Assembly (NCBI GenBank): GCA_046726315.1 | Contig: JBKPAG010000012.1 | Coordinates: 1 to 64,000 of the forward strand | DNA length: 64,000 bases | Direction of reading: 5' to 3' | Origin: JACVRX01 sp046726315 | GTDB taxonomy: Bacteria > Actinomycetota > Actinomycetes > Jiangellales > Jiangellaceae | Shown: in pieces, positions 44,970 through 53,484 of the stretch | Numbering within the stretch: position 1 is the stretch's first letter | How the letters are laid out: each line of letters starts with the position of its first letter | The notes under the pieces: model-generated | Database searches by the model: none | What the model saw: only the letters and a program-made list of their open reading frames with translations | Told to the model about the DNA's origin: nothing | Program-made: the position numbers and the translations under genes

Positions 44970-45586
44970 CCGGCTTCCTCGACCGGGACGAGATCGGCCA
45001 GGCCAATCGAGCCGTCCGGACCCGGCAACCATAGCCATGCCTTTCGCGGTGGGCCCTTCCCCTCGACCACTACTTGGACCCGACGTCCGCGGAGATGTCC
45101 GTGCCCGTCGGAAAGGCCGGTCCACAGCGACGACGCCACCCGCAGTTTTACCTGGGAGCCCTCCCAGGAACCCGTCACGACCAGCACGGCGCCGTGGCGG
45201 CGAGCGTGCGCCGTCAGCCGTCGTACTTGCACCGCCGACGGAGGCATGGGCGGGCGGAGCAGCACCAACTCGACCGCATTGAGCATGGTGGCCACGACCT
45301 CCGGCCATCGCTCGCCCGGCTCGTCGACCAGCAGCAGCCGCTGCGGATCCACCCCCATTGCGACGGCCGCCAGGACACCGAGATCCGGCATACCGACGGC
45401 CGCGCACCATCCCCCGTCGGCCGACACTCCAGCCGCCAGCGCCGTTGCCAGCGCTCCAGCGCTGTCGACCGACACCACCTGGCCGCGGCGCAGCCCGGGC
45501 AGGACACCGTGCAACGCCGGCAGTACTGGCAGCAGGTCTGGCTCCGCGACAACGGCGTCGGGAGTCGGAGCCAGCAGTGCCGCCAT
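44966..45586 (-). CDS. imuA': ImuA', RecA-fold accessory protein of the ImuB/DnaE2 mutasome
   Basis: The 206-aa protein is the short actinomycete ImuA', related to the RecA fold but lacking an obvious Walker A loop. Features include LHGVLPGLRRGQVVSVDSAGAL, GWCAAVGMPDLGVLAA and LVVTGSWEG. It is needed with ImuB for DnaE2-dependent mutagenesis in mycobacteria. The ATG at 45586 is 10 bp downstream of a perfect SOS box. The stop overlaps imuB. Position and coupling leave little doubt. Confidence 0.9.
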   Translation of the reverse strand: MAALLAPTPDAVVAEPDLLPVLPALHGVLPGLRRGQVVSVDSAGALATALAAGVSADGGWCAAVGMPDLGVLAAVAMGVDPQRLLLVDEPGERWPEVVATMLNAVELVLLRPPMPPSAVQVRRLTAHARRHGAVLVVTGSWEGSQVKLRVASSLWTGLSDGHGHLRGRRVQVVVEGKGPPRKAWLWLPGPDGSIGLADLVPVEEAG

Positions 45587-45596
45587 GACTTCACTA

Positions 45597-45612
45597 TCGA
45601 ACGTTTGTTCGA
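45597..45612 (-). promoter_or_regulatory. Perfect LexA/SOS box within the imuA' promoter
   Basis: TCGAACGTTTGTTCGA matches TCGAAC-N4-GTTCGA perfectly. On the coding strand a TTGACT (45616-45621) and TAGTGA (45591-45596) flank it with a 19-bp spacer, so the operator lies between -35 and -10. The imuA' ATG follows 4 bp after the -10, which implies a leaderless or nearly leaderless message. Confidence 0.88.
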
Positions 45613-45631
45613 ATCAGTCAAGAGGCCGGGT

Positions 45632-46177
45632 CTAGCTGCGGACGAGCACGCTTCCGAACACCGTTCTGGCACGGACTCGCACGACTGGCGCCGACCCGAT
45701 CGATGCTGGCCTGCGGACGTCCACCTTCTTCCGACCAAACACCGAGAACCCGGTCAGCTCCACGATGACTCCGTCGGGAACAACGACGTCGATGTCGCCA
45801 AACGGGGCCACGGCCCGTATCTCCACTTCGCCGGCTGGCACAGCCGCCTCCCGCAGATCCAGCTCGACATCACCGAACACGGTCACCGGTGAGATCGTGC
45901 CTTCGGCGCGCCACCAGCCACTGCGCGCCACGTTGGCGAACACAGAAACCATTCGATGAGGCTGTACCCGCTGTGTGCGCGGCGCACTAGATGACCGTTC
46001 GGGTAGATCGGCGGTGATCCTGGCGAGCTCACCGTGCGTCTGGGCGGAATAAGCGGCCTCGGTTCGCGTGGTCAACTCCCCCAGCGTGAGGCGTCCCTCG
46101 ACGGATGCTGCCCGCAAGCGCTCGACTGCCGCTTCCCGTTCGCTGTCCGACGCACGCACGTCGTCGGGGTCGGTCAC
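45632..46177 (-). CDS. DUF1707 (SHOCT-like) protein with cell-wall-stress-response beta domain
   Basis: The 181-aa protein starts VTDPDDVRASDSEREAAVERL, a DUF1707 helical domain (to about residue 60). A short linker and a beta-rich C-terminal half follow (VFGDVELDLREA, PFGDIDVVVPDG, VFGRKKVDV), like the LiaF/VraT-type adhesin-like domain. There are no membrane spans. Such proteins are common, and their roles in envelope stress are guessed rather than shown. The GTG at 46177 is chosen by family start. It lies upstream of, and in the same direction as, the SOS-controlled imuA' operon but has no SOS box of its own. Confidence 0.82.
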   Translation of the reverse strand: MTDPDDVRASDSEREAAVERLRAASVEGRLTLGELTTRTEAAYSAQTHGELARITADLPERSSSAPRTQRVQPHRMVSVFANVARSGWWRAEGTISPVTVFGDVELDLREAAVPAGEVEIRAVAPFGDIDVVVPDGVIVELTGFSVFGRKKVDVRRPASIGSAPVVRVRARTVFGSVLVRS

Positions 46178-46226
46178 CTGGACAACGCTAGTGTGCGCTC
46201 GGTGTCTGAGCGCGGCTCGGTGCGCG

Positions 46227-46664
46227 TCAGACTGTGGGTTGGTTCACCACGAAGATGCAGAACGGATGTCCGGCAGGATCGGCGTAGACGCGTAGAAGCT
46301 CCTCCGGATCGTCGGAGCGGTCGTAGAGCAGTCGGGCGCCGAGAGCCAAAGCCCGCTCGTGTTGGACCTCGAGCTCCGCTGCCGTCGGCACCGTCAGGTC
46401 CAGATGCAATTGCTGCGGGATCGGGCCCTCCGGCCGGGTCACCTCCGGCAGCACCGCCACCTGTTGGAACGCCAAGCGGGGATTTCCGGCGGCGTCCCGC
46501 AGGCACAACCAGTCCTGACCCGCCGTGTCCGGCTCTCCGGGAGCTGGCGGCTTATCCCCGGGCCGATACCGCAAGCCCAACAACTGACGGTAGAACTCCG
46601 CCAGCACCCGCGCATCGGTGCAGTCAAGGACCGAGAGCTGCGGGAATCGTTGATCCACCCGCAC
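46227..46664 (-). CDS. VOC family (glyoxalase-like) protein
   Basis: The 145-aa protein has the beta-alpha-beta-beta-beta VOC pattern. It opens with QLSVLDCTDARVLAEFYRQLLGLRY, has a middle strand LHLDLTVPTAAELE, and closes with VYADPAGHPFCIFV. The likely metal positions are H87 (QLHLDL) and the C-terminal HPFC region. Small VOC proteins include lyases, antibiotic-binding proteins and dioxygenases, so the reaction is open. It starts with GTG at 46664 and diverges from the membrane-protein gene by 42 bp. Confidence 0.83.
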   Translation of the reverse strand: MRVDQRFPQLSVLDCTDARVLAEFYRQLLGLRYRPGDKPPAPGEPDTAGQDWLCLRDAAGNPRLAFQQVAVLPEVTRPEGPIPQQLHLDLTVPTAAELEVQHERALALGARLLYDRSDDPEELLRVYADPAGHPFCIFVVNQPTV

Positions 46665-46706
46665 AGGAACGTCCTCGGCGTCGAGCCGTCACAGTACGCT
46701 CGTCCC

Positions 46707-46985
46707 GTGGGCGTGCTCGTCAGCCTCGCAGCGGTCCTCGCGGTGCCGACAGACCTGCACGGCGGCGTCACCGCAGTGTTCGCCGTAGCCGTGTTGGCGG
46801 CCGTGACCGCTGTCCTGCTGGCGGTCGCCACGCAGGCAGCACGACCGCCTCGACTGTCCTGGTCTGCGCTTCGCTCGGCGGCCCGTCAACGGTCGGAGCA
46901 GACCATCTTCCTCCGGCTGCGCGATCCGGACGCTGCCGGGCGGCCGCAACCCCGAGCACCCGCTGTGCAGCCAACGGCCGGGTAG
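46707..46985 (+). CDS. Small membrane protein upstream of YidC (DUF6412-like)
   Basis: From the GTG at 46707 the protein is 92 aa, with two hydrophobic spans (VLVSLAAVLAV and AVFAVAVLAAVTAVLLAVA). It ends in a basic cytoplasmic tail containing FLRLRDPDAAGRPQPRAP. I recall this tail motif in small proteins encoded next to YidC-like insertases in actinomycetes. It lies 60 bp before the yidC gene. Function unknown. Confidence 0.68.
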   Translation: MGVLVSLAAVLAVPTDLHGGVTAVFAVAVLAAVTAVLLAVATQAARPPRLSWSALRSAARQRSEQTIFLRLRDPDAAGRPQPRAPAVQPTAG

Positions 46986-47045
46986 GGCTCTCACACCCAC
47001 TCGCGCCGTCTCGTCGACCGTTCCCATCCGACGAGGGGCTGACCC

Positions 47046-47747
47046 ATGTACTCCTTTACTCCCATCGCGGCCGCGATCGGCGCCTTGCACACCGTCGTCA
47101 CTGGCCTGGTCTCGATCCTCGATCCGTTCCTCGGCGCGGCCAGCGCAGCCACCGCAATCGTCGCGCTCGTCGTCGCTATCCGGGTCCTGCTCATCCCGCT
47201 GGGCTATGCCCAAGTCCGTGCCGAACAGATAAGGAGTCGCCTGGCGCCGAACGTTCGCGAGATCCAACGCAAGTACCGAAACAATCCCGAACGGATGCGC
47301 CGCGAGCTCTCCGCGCTCTACGCCCGCGAGCAGACCACCCCGCTGGCCGGCTGCCTACCCGCCCTGGCTCAAGCCCCCGTCTTCACGGTGCTCTATGGAC
47401 TGTTCCTCGTCGAGGAGATCGACGGACGTGCCAACGGCCTGCTTGGCCAGACGATTGCCGGCCTGCCGCTCGGGGCCCACCTCGCCGACGTGGCCACCGA
47501 TCCGCACGTCCTGGTCTTCGCCACGCTCCTGGCGCTCATCGGGCTGGTGTCCTGGATGACCCGTCGGATCAGCCCAAGGGTCGACGTCCGCGGAGCCGGA
47601 CTGATCAGCTGGCTGCCGTTCGGGACGTTGGCGATCGCGGCGTTCGTGCCGCTCGCCGCTGGGATATACCTGCTCGCGAGCACGGCGTGGACGGTTGGCG
47701 AGCGGGTGATCCTGCGTCGCGTCCTTGCCCGGCAGGGATCCGGCTAA
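47046..47747 (+). CDS. YidC/Oxa1 family membrane protein insertase (second, short form)
   Basis: The 233-aa protein has about five membrane spans. The conserved hydrophilic-groove arginine falls in VVAIRVLLIPLGYAQVRAEQ, and a coiled C1 loop (NVREIQRKYRNNPERMRREL) and PLAGCLPALAQAPVFTVLYGLF follow. It lacks the signal-peptide/periplasmic domain of E. coli YidC, as expected in Gram-positives. The main yidC usually sits near rpmH/rnpA at the origin; this copy is elsewhere, so it is probably an accessory insertase. The start is ATG 47046. Confidence 0.85.
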   Translation: MYSFTPIAAAIGALHTVVTGLVSILDPFLGAASAATAIVALVVAIRVLLIPLGYAQVRAEQIRSRLAPNVREIQRKYRNNPERMRRELSALYAREQTTPLAGCLPALAQAPVFTVLYGLFLVEEIDGRANGLLGQTIAGLPLGAHLADVATDPHVLVFATLLALIGLVSWMTRRISPRVDVRGAGLISWLPFGTLAIAAFVPLAAGIYLLASTAWTVGERVILRRVLARQGSG

Positions 47748-48046
47748 CTCTCCAGCGGCGGCTTCTGCCGCCGCCCGGTGGCTTGCTCCCAGGCCGTGAG
47801 CTGCCGCTCGAGGGCTTTCATGATCTCGAACACCTGGCTCGGCGGCACCCGGACCCGGGACACGATCTGCGCCTGGGCCGTCGTGACCTTCGTGCCGTCG
47901 TCTCCTTCGACCAACGTCGGTGGTCGGGCCAGCGCGGCGAAGTCGAACGTGAAGACGTCATTGGTGTGCCACACGCTCACGAAGTCCGCGTACACGCCGG
48001 GGACCTGCTCGTCGGGCATCGACACTCGCATTTGCGGCTGGCTCAT
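47744..48046 (-). CDS. DUF3467 family protein
   Basis: The 100-aa protein matches the DUF3467 pattern: YADFVSVWHTNDVFTFDFAAL near the start and a later VSRVRVPPSQVFEIMKALERQLTAWE helix. Family members are small, soluble and of unknown function. The ATG at 48046 is clean. The 3' end overlaps the yidC stop by 4 bp. Downstream of its start (48047-50400) the sequence consists largely of gene remnants. Confidence 0.82.
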   Translation of the reverse strand: MSQPQMRVSMPDEQVPGVYADFVSVWHTNDVFTFDFAALARPPTLVEGDDGTKVTTAQAQIVSRVRVPPSQVFEIMKALERQLTAWEQATGRRQKPPLES

Positions 48047-48064
48047 GGTCCAAGAATGCCAACC

Positions 48065-48243
48065 TCATTCCGTGGCCAGGGCCCGTTTGGGCAGAACACG
48101 CCACCAGCGGCGAGGGGTCCGGCGGCCGCCGGCCAGGCCGGTGCGGCCCTGCCTGGCCTTATCGACCAGCCGCTGGTGCGCGGCCTGGGCGACGAGTTCG
48201 GCGTGGCCAGCTCAGCCACCTGGTTTGCCATGTCCGGGTGCAC
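48065..48243 (-). pseudogene. Frameshifted small basic protein (probable)
   Basis: A GTG at 48243 opens VHPDMANQVAEL in one frame. A shift of one base near 48208 moves to a frame reading GHAELVAQAAHQRLVDKARQ and then an Arg/Trp-rich end (RRWWRVLPKRALATE) to a TGA at 48065. Joined, it looks like the short HPD-type proteins of about 60 aa common in actinomycetes. Either a single-base deletion broke it or the sequence has an error. Confidence 0.35.
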
Positions 48244-48424
48244 GGTGTCCTACCTTGACGTGTTCCGACTCTCGACTGCCAGCTTCGTCGTGCCGACGCT
48301 CGCGCACATCCGTGCCGACCACTGATCCGGCAACGGAATCGACCACGGAGTCGGGGCGGCTTCGCCTTCGCGGGCACAATGGCCGCATGGCTCAGCCCAG
48401 GATTCAATCGGGCATCTCGGGGAG

Positions 48425-48583
48425 ATGGAAGTGCTCGACGCGCTCGGCGAGCATCTGAGCAACGCCGAAATCGGGGCCAAGCTGTTCATCTCGGTGCGCA
48501 CCGTCGAGAGTCACGTGTCGTCCCTGCTGCGCAAGCTCGGCGCGACGGACCGGCGCGAGCTGGCGGAGCTTTGGACGCGCTGA
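48425..48583 (+). pseudogene. LuxR-type HTH fragment
   Basis: The 52-aa frame MEVLDALGEHLSNAEIGAKL, then FISVRTVESHVSSLLRKLGA, is a complete LuxR/NarL DNA-binding helix-turn-helix with nothing in front of it. The expected preceding regulator (AAA ATPase or receiver) is missing. It is a remnant of a larger regulator, perhaps the one whose body lies at 48798-49319. Confidence 0.7.
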
Positions 48584-48797
48584 CCGGAGCGCAGGCCGGA
48601 CTGGGCATGGTCACCGAGGCTGCCCGAGCCGCACGTCGCCGAAAACGCGTCCAGTAGCTCGTACCCGACGGCCGGCCTGCCCGCTCCCACCCCTCGCGGA
48701 ACCGCTCACTGGCGACGCGGACATTGTTGACATTTCCGGCCCATGGCGTCGGTCACGATCACCTGTGCGGTAGCCAGATCGCCCTTCCTCGACGACC

Positions 48798-49319
48798 ATG
48801 CCTGCTGCCATCGCCATGGCATGCGGCCTCGCCGGCGACGACGCCGCCCGCGCCGACTGGCTGGCCATGGTCGACGCCTTGGGTGTTTCCGCCGAGCGGC
48901 TGGCCGGCTACGGTGCCACCTTTGACGCCATCGTGTTCTTGCACCGCGGTCAACACCGGCAGGCCTTTGATCGACTGGCCGGCGAGCCGGAGGATCTGCG
49001 ACGCTGGATCAGCGGGCTGTGGCGCCAATGGTTTGCCGCGCTGAAGGGCGAAGCCGCGGTCCTCACCCGCCAATTCGACGCCCGTGAACGGCTGGAGCGA
49101 GCCCACGCCATCGCCGTTGGCAACCCGATCGCGACAACCATCGTCGACCGGGCGGCCGCGCTACGTGCAGACAACCATGACGGGTTGCTGGCAGCTGCCG
49201 CCGCGTTCGCTGCGGCCGAATGCCCTTACCAGCAGGCCCGAACCCTGACGCCCGCCGGCGGAGCGGCGGAGGTCGAGGGCCTCGCCCTGATGGCTGCCCT
49301 CGGGGTCGCCGCGCCTTGA
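48798..49319 (+). pseudogene. Fragment of a large LuxR-family ATPase regulator (region before the HTH)
   Basis: The 173-aa frame contains MVDALGVSAERLAGYGATFDAI, RLAGEPEDLRRWISGLWRQW and AAAAFAAAECPYQQARTLTP. These resemble the TPR-like C-terminal part of large LuxR (LAL-type) regulators. In intact proteins this part comes just before the HTH, yet here the HTH lies 215 bp upstream. The N-terminal ATPase is missing. It could be expressed from the ATG at 48798 but would have no known function. Confidence 0.55.
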
Positions 49320-49367
49320 GCAGGGAACACGATGCCGACCGTATGCGGCGCGTGGCCGCAGCGGTAA

Positions 49368-50373
49368 TTGCGCACAGGGCTCGTGAAACGCATACCGGGA
49401 GAACAAGCAACGAGGGTTCTCGACCTGGGTGTCCAGGACACACCGCCCGGCTCGGCCGTCGCTGCACTCGCCGCCCGGTGTGATGGCACAGTCGACCTAT
49501 CGGGAAACCGTGGTGGCATGGACTCTGCGGGGCGCGCCGCACGTTGTCCGCAGATCGAACCTTGGCTGGTGGATATCGGCGCTCCGGGCTCGACGAGAGG
49601 ATCTCGCAGCCAGGCTGTACGACTACGGTTCGCGCCTCCTGCGCGACGGAGGGAGCCCGCTCGAAGGGCTCGCACAGACGGAGTCCGCGATGAGACAGGT
49701 GCTCCGCAGACGCACCCTGACGCGGTCGGAGCTTTCGACAGAGGTCACCAAGCTCGGCGCCGACCCGTACCGCCCCGTACTGCACGCGCTGCCGGGTCGT
49801 CCACGTCCGAGGAGAACCTGTTCCGCTTCGGAGCACTTCAGGCGGGCGCCGTCGTGCTTAGTGACGGCCGGACGACGACGCTGAAACTCGCCGACGACGA
49901 ACCAACAGCCGTGCCGGCGAGTGCTCGCGACGAGCTCGCCCGGCGGTTCGCCATCCTTGCCGAACCCGCAGATCCAGCCCATCTGGCCGGCTGGCTACCA
50001 ACGAGTCCGGCTGCGGCCAACCGCATGTGGGCAACCGCTCACGCAGCTGCGGCGGCAAGGAACCGGCCCGAGACACACACCGTGTCGGGGGTCCGGCTGC
50101 TACAACCGAACGACCCGCTGCTGCGTCTGGTCGACCGTGAACTGCTCACGCCCGATGCCGCGCATCGCAAAGAGCTGTTCGGCCCGTTGGTGCGCAGGGC
50201 GCGCTCCTGGAAAAAAACTCACTGGTACATGGCGGGCAAAAGCAACGGGCAGCCGGCTGGCAGTCTCCGCACACATGTGGCGCAAGCTGACGCGTCGGCA
50301 GCAGCAGAGACTCCTGGCCGAGGCGAAACACCTGGCTGATGCGCGCGGAGCGCGGTTGGTATCCGTCGACTGA
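49368..50373 (+). pseudogene. Frameshifted winged-helix DNA-binding protein (AlkZ/HTH_42-like)
   Basis: One protein can be followed through three frameshifts. It begins TRVLDLGVQDTPPGSAVAALA (frame 3, to about 49475) and continues AQSTYRETVVAWTLRGAPHV through LRDGGSPLEGLAQTESAM in frame 1 (to about 49780). It returns to frame 3 for EENLFRFGALQAG through PLVRRARSW, then moves to frame 1 for GTWRAKATGSRLAVSAHMW to the stop at 50373. Total span and order match the roughly 340-aa winged-helix family that includes the AlkZ DNA glycosylase. With three shifts it cannot make the full protein. Confidence 0.65.
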
Positions 50374-50409
50374 CGGGATCGTTGGCCGGAACGACTAACG
50401 TCGACGCTC

Positions 50410-52485
50410 GTGCCCTACCCGCCCGCGCCCCGTGGCGACGATGCCGACGTCTTGCACGGGGTAACGATCCCGGACCCTTACCGTCGCCTGGAGGATCCCG
50501 ACGACCCGGAGACAATCGAGTGGTCACGCGCGCAAGCAGAATTGCTGGCGGCGCACCGGACCGGTTGGGCGGATCGGGCCCGTCTTCGCGAGCGGCTCGC
50601 TGAGCTGCTCGCTGCGGGATCCATCAGTACCCCTGCGTGGCGAGTCGAGCGGGCGTTCTTCACTCGGCGGACTGCAGACCAGGAGCATGCGGTGCTGCTG
50701 ACCATCGACCCGGAAGGAACGGAGCGCACACTGGTCGACCCGAGCGTCATCGATCCCAGCGGGGCGACAACGCTCGACAGCTGGCAGCCGTCGCAGCAGG
50801 GCGACCTGCTCGCATACCAGTTGTCGGTCGGCGGGACGGAGGAGTCGGTGCTGCGCGTCCTGGACGTGTTAAACGGCCAGGACGTGGACGGGCCGATCGA
50901 CCGGGCGCGCTATTCACCCGTCGCCTGGCTGCCGGACGGGAAGGCCTTCTACTACGTCCGCAGGCTCCCTGCTGACGCGGTACCGGACGGCGAGGAGCAG
51001 TTCCATCGGCGGGTGTACCTGCACCGGCTCGGCACCGAACCGGAACACGACGTCGAGGTGTTCGGCGCGGGCCAGCCGAAGACCAGTTACTTCGGTGTGT
51101 CAATGAGCCGGGACGGCCGCTGGCTGGTGGTGACCGCTTCGGTAGGAACCGCACCGCGAAACGACGCGTGGCTCGCAGATGTCTCAGCAACCGAGCCCGC
51201 CGCGCCAGAGCTGCGACCGATCCACGTCGATGTCGACGCTCGGGCCTTTCCCCACGTGGGACGCGACGGGCGGCTTTATATCTGGACGGATCGGGACGCT
51301 TCACGCGGCCGGCTGGCAATTGCCGATCCGGCTGATCCAGACCTGCAGATGTGGCAGGACCTGTTGACCGAAGACGCCGAGGCCGTGCTGGAGGACTATG
51401 CGATCCTCGACGATCTCGATCGTCCGGTGCTTCTGGCGAACTGGACCCGACACGGACTGTCCGAGATCACGGTGCACGATCTCGGCAGCGGCGCCCGCAT
51501 TGCTGCCGTGGACCTGCCTGGGCTGGGCAGCATTGGGGGGCTCTCCGAACGGCCGGAGGGCGGTCACGAGGCGTGGTTCGCCTACACCGACCACACCACT
51601 CCGGTGATGGTCCTGCACTTCGACGCGAGCACCGACGAGCTCACGACCTGGGCGGAAAGCCCCGGCACGGTGTCCGTGCCCGCGGTGCGGTCCAGGCAGG
51701 TGATCTACCCCTCGTCGGACGGCACCGAGGTACGCATGGTCGTCGTATCTCCCGTCATGGCCACCGACGGCCCGGACCAGCCCAAGCCCACCGTGCTCTA
51801 CGGATACGGCGGCTTCGGGCTCGCGATGACCCCCGCATACTCCGCCAGCATTCTCGCCTGGGTCGAATCAGGTGGTGTGTGGGCGGCACCCGGCCTCCGC
51901 GGCGGAGGTGAGGCGGGTGAGAGTTGGCACCGCGCCGGGATGCGCGAGCACAAACAGAATTGCTTCGACGACTTCCTAGCCGCCGCCGAATACCTCATCG
52001 ACGCGGGTTGGACGACACCCGAACTGCTTGCCATCGAAGGCGGCTCCAACGGTGGTCTGCTCGTGGGTGCGGCACTGACCCAGCATCCGGAGCTCTACCG
52101 GGCAGTGGTCTGCTCTGCGCCGCTACTGGACATGGTGCGGTACGAGAAGTTCGGCTTGGGAGCCACGTGGTCCGACGAGTACGGCAGCGCCGAGGATCCC
52201 ACCGAACTCGGCTGGCTGTTGTCCTACTCGCCTTATCACCACGTCCGCGACGGGGTGGCCTATCCGGCAGTGCTGTTCACCGTCTTCGACGGCGACACCC
52301 GCGTGGACACCATGCACGCCCGGAAGATGTGCGCCGCCCTACAGGCCGCCACCGCCGCCGACGCGGCCACCCACGCGATTCTGCTGAGAGCCGAACGCGA
52401 GGTCGGGCACGGTGCCCGAGCGATCTCACGGACAGTGGAGCTCGCCGCCGACCAGCTTGCGTTCCTCGCCGCGCACCTGGGCTAG
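50410..52485 (+). CDS. Prolyl oligopeptidase (S9A)
   Basis: The 691-aa protein cleaves short peptides after proline in the cytosol. A seven-bladed propeller (about 75-400) precedes the hydrolase domain. The catalytic triad is S546 (EGGSNGGLLVG), D629 (FDGDTRVD) and H667 (REVGHGARA). The N-terminus (YPPAPRGDDADVLHGVTIPDPYRRLEDPD) is characteristic. The GTG at 50410 begins 36 bp after the last pseudogene. The mscS gene follows by 9 bp on the same strand. Confidence 0.94.
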   Translation: MPYPPAPRGDDADVLHGVTIPDPYRRLEDPDDPETIEWSRAQAELLAAHRTGWADRARLRERLAELLAAGSISTPAWRVERAFFTRRTADQEHAVLLTIDPEGTERTLVDPSVIDPSGATTLDSWQPSQQGDLLAYQLSVGGTEESVLRVLDVLNGQDVDGPIDRARYSPVAWLPDGKAFYYVRRLPADAVPDGEEQFHRRVYLHRLGTEPEHDVEVFGAGQPKTSYFGVSMSRDGRWLVVTASVGTAPRNDAWLADVSATEPAAPELRPIHVDVDARAFPHVGRDGRLYIWTDRDASRGRLAIADPADPDLQMWQDLLTEDAEAVLEDYAILDDLDRPVLLANWTRHGLSEITVHDLGSGARIAAVDLPGLGSIGGLSERPEGGHEAWFAYTDHTTPVMVLHFDASTDELTTWAESPGTVSVPAVRSRQVIYPSSDGTEVRMVVVSPVMATDGPDQPKPTVLYGYGGFGLAMTPAYSASILAWVESGGVWAAPGLRGGGEAGESWHRAGMREHKQNCFDDFLAAAEYLIDAGWTTPELLAIEGGSNGGLLVGAALTQHPELYRAVVCSAPLLDMVRYEKFGLGATWSDEYGSAEDPTELGWLLSYSPYHHVRDGVAYPAVLFTVFDGDTRVDTMHARKMCAALQAATAADAATHAILLRAEREVGHGARAISRTVELAADQLAFLAAHLG

Positions 52486-52494
52486 CGTGCGCAC

Positions 52495-53388
52495 GTGAAC
52501 GAGCCCGAGCGCTTCACCCAGGAGTGGTGGACCGACGTCCTGCTCGACAATCCACTCAAGCTTCTCGGCCTGCTCATCCTCGCCGTGGTCGTGCGCTACC
52601 TGGCGCACCGGCTGATCGACCGATTTGTCGCGCGGGCATCAGCGGCTGAACCGCCGGATCGGCTGCTCGGATCGCGACGTGCCGCCCGCATTGTGCTCGG
52701 CAGCACGGGGGTCTACTCCGAGCGGCGGGCGCTGCGGGCGGCGACGCTCGGGTCGCTGCTCAAGAGCATGGTCACCGTGGTCATCGGCGTGATCGTGGTG
52801 GTGATGGGCCTGGAAATACTCGGCTACCCGATTGGCCCGCTGGTGGCGTCGGCCGGCGTTCTCGGCGTTGCACTCGGCTTCGGTGCGCAGAACCTGGTCA
52901 AGGATTTCCTCAACGGGATATTCATGCTGCTGGAGGACCAGTACGGCGTCGGCGATGTCATCGACATGGGACCCGCGAGCGGCACCGTCGAGGCGGTAGG
53001 ACTACGGGTCACCCGGATGCGGGACGTCGACGGAACGGTCTGGTACGTACGCAACGGTGAGGTCGACCGAGTCGGGAACTCCAGCCACGGGTGGGCCAGG
53101 ACGGTGCTCGACGTGCCGGTCGCCTATGGCGAGGACAGCGAGCGAGCGCGGGCACTCATCGAGCACGTGGCTTCGGAGCTCGCTTCCGACCCGGAATGGA
53201 GTGCGCACGTCCTCGAAGACCCGGAGATCTGGGGCGTCGAGGACGTTCAAGCAGACGCGTACTTGCTGCGTTTGGTGGTGAAGACGGAGCCGCTTCAGCA
53301 ATGGCCCCTCGCCCGGGAGCTGCGCGAGCGGATCATGCGCACGTTCACCGCCGAGGGCGTGGAGATCTCGAGCGCCAGGCCCGAGTGA
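52495..53388 (+). CDS. MscS family mechanosensitive ion channel
   Basis: The 297-aa protein has membrane spans at about 18-37 and 86-110 and a pore helix at about 113-145 with GFGAQNLVKDFLNGIF, the MscS pore/gating motif. The beta domain follows (YGVGDVIDMG, WYVRNGEVDRVGNSS). The cytoplasmic alpha-beta domain ends the chain. It releases solutes on hypo-osmotic shock. The start is GTG 52495. It is probably cotranscribed with the prolyl oligopeptidase gene. Confidence 0.92.
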   Translation: MNEPERFTQEWWTDVLLDNPLKLLGLLILAVVVRYLAHRLIDRFVARASAAEPPDRLLGSRRAARIVLGSTGVYSERRALRAATLGSLLKSMVTVVIGVIVVVMGLEILGYPIGPLVASAGVLGVALGFGAQNLVKDFLNGIFMLLEDQYGVGDVIDMGPASGTVEAVGLRVTRMRDVDGTVWYVRNGEVDRVGNSSHGWARTVLDVPVAYGEDSERARALIEHVASELASDPEWSAHVLEDPEIWGVEDVQADAYLLRLVVKTEPLQQWPLARELRERIMRTFTAEGVEISSARPE

Positions 53389-53484
53389 CCAACTCAGCCG
53401 AGCCAAGTTTGCGGCTGGAGCGGGTGGTCACACGCCAGTCGCCGCCTACTGCGCGGACGGCAGCCTCCGAGAGACACTCCCATC

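Noticed and set aside
46034..48325. 763-aa plus-strand frame spanning several genes
   Set aside because: It runs across a DUF1707 gene, a VOC gene and yidC in wrong frames; it is Arg/Pro-rich throughout.
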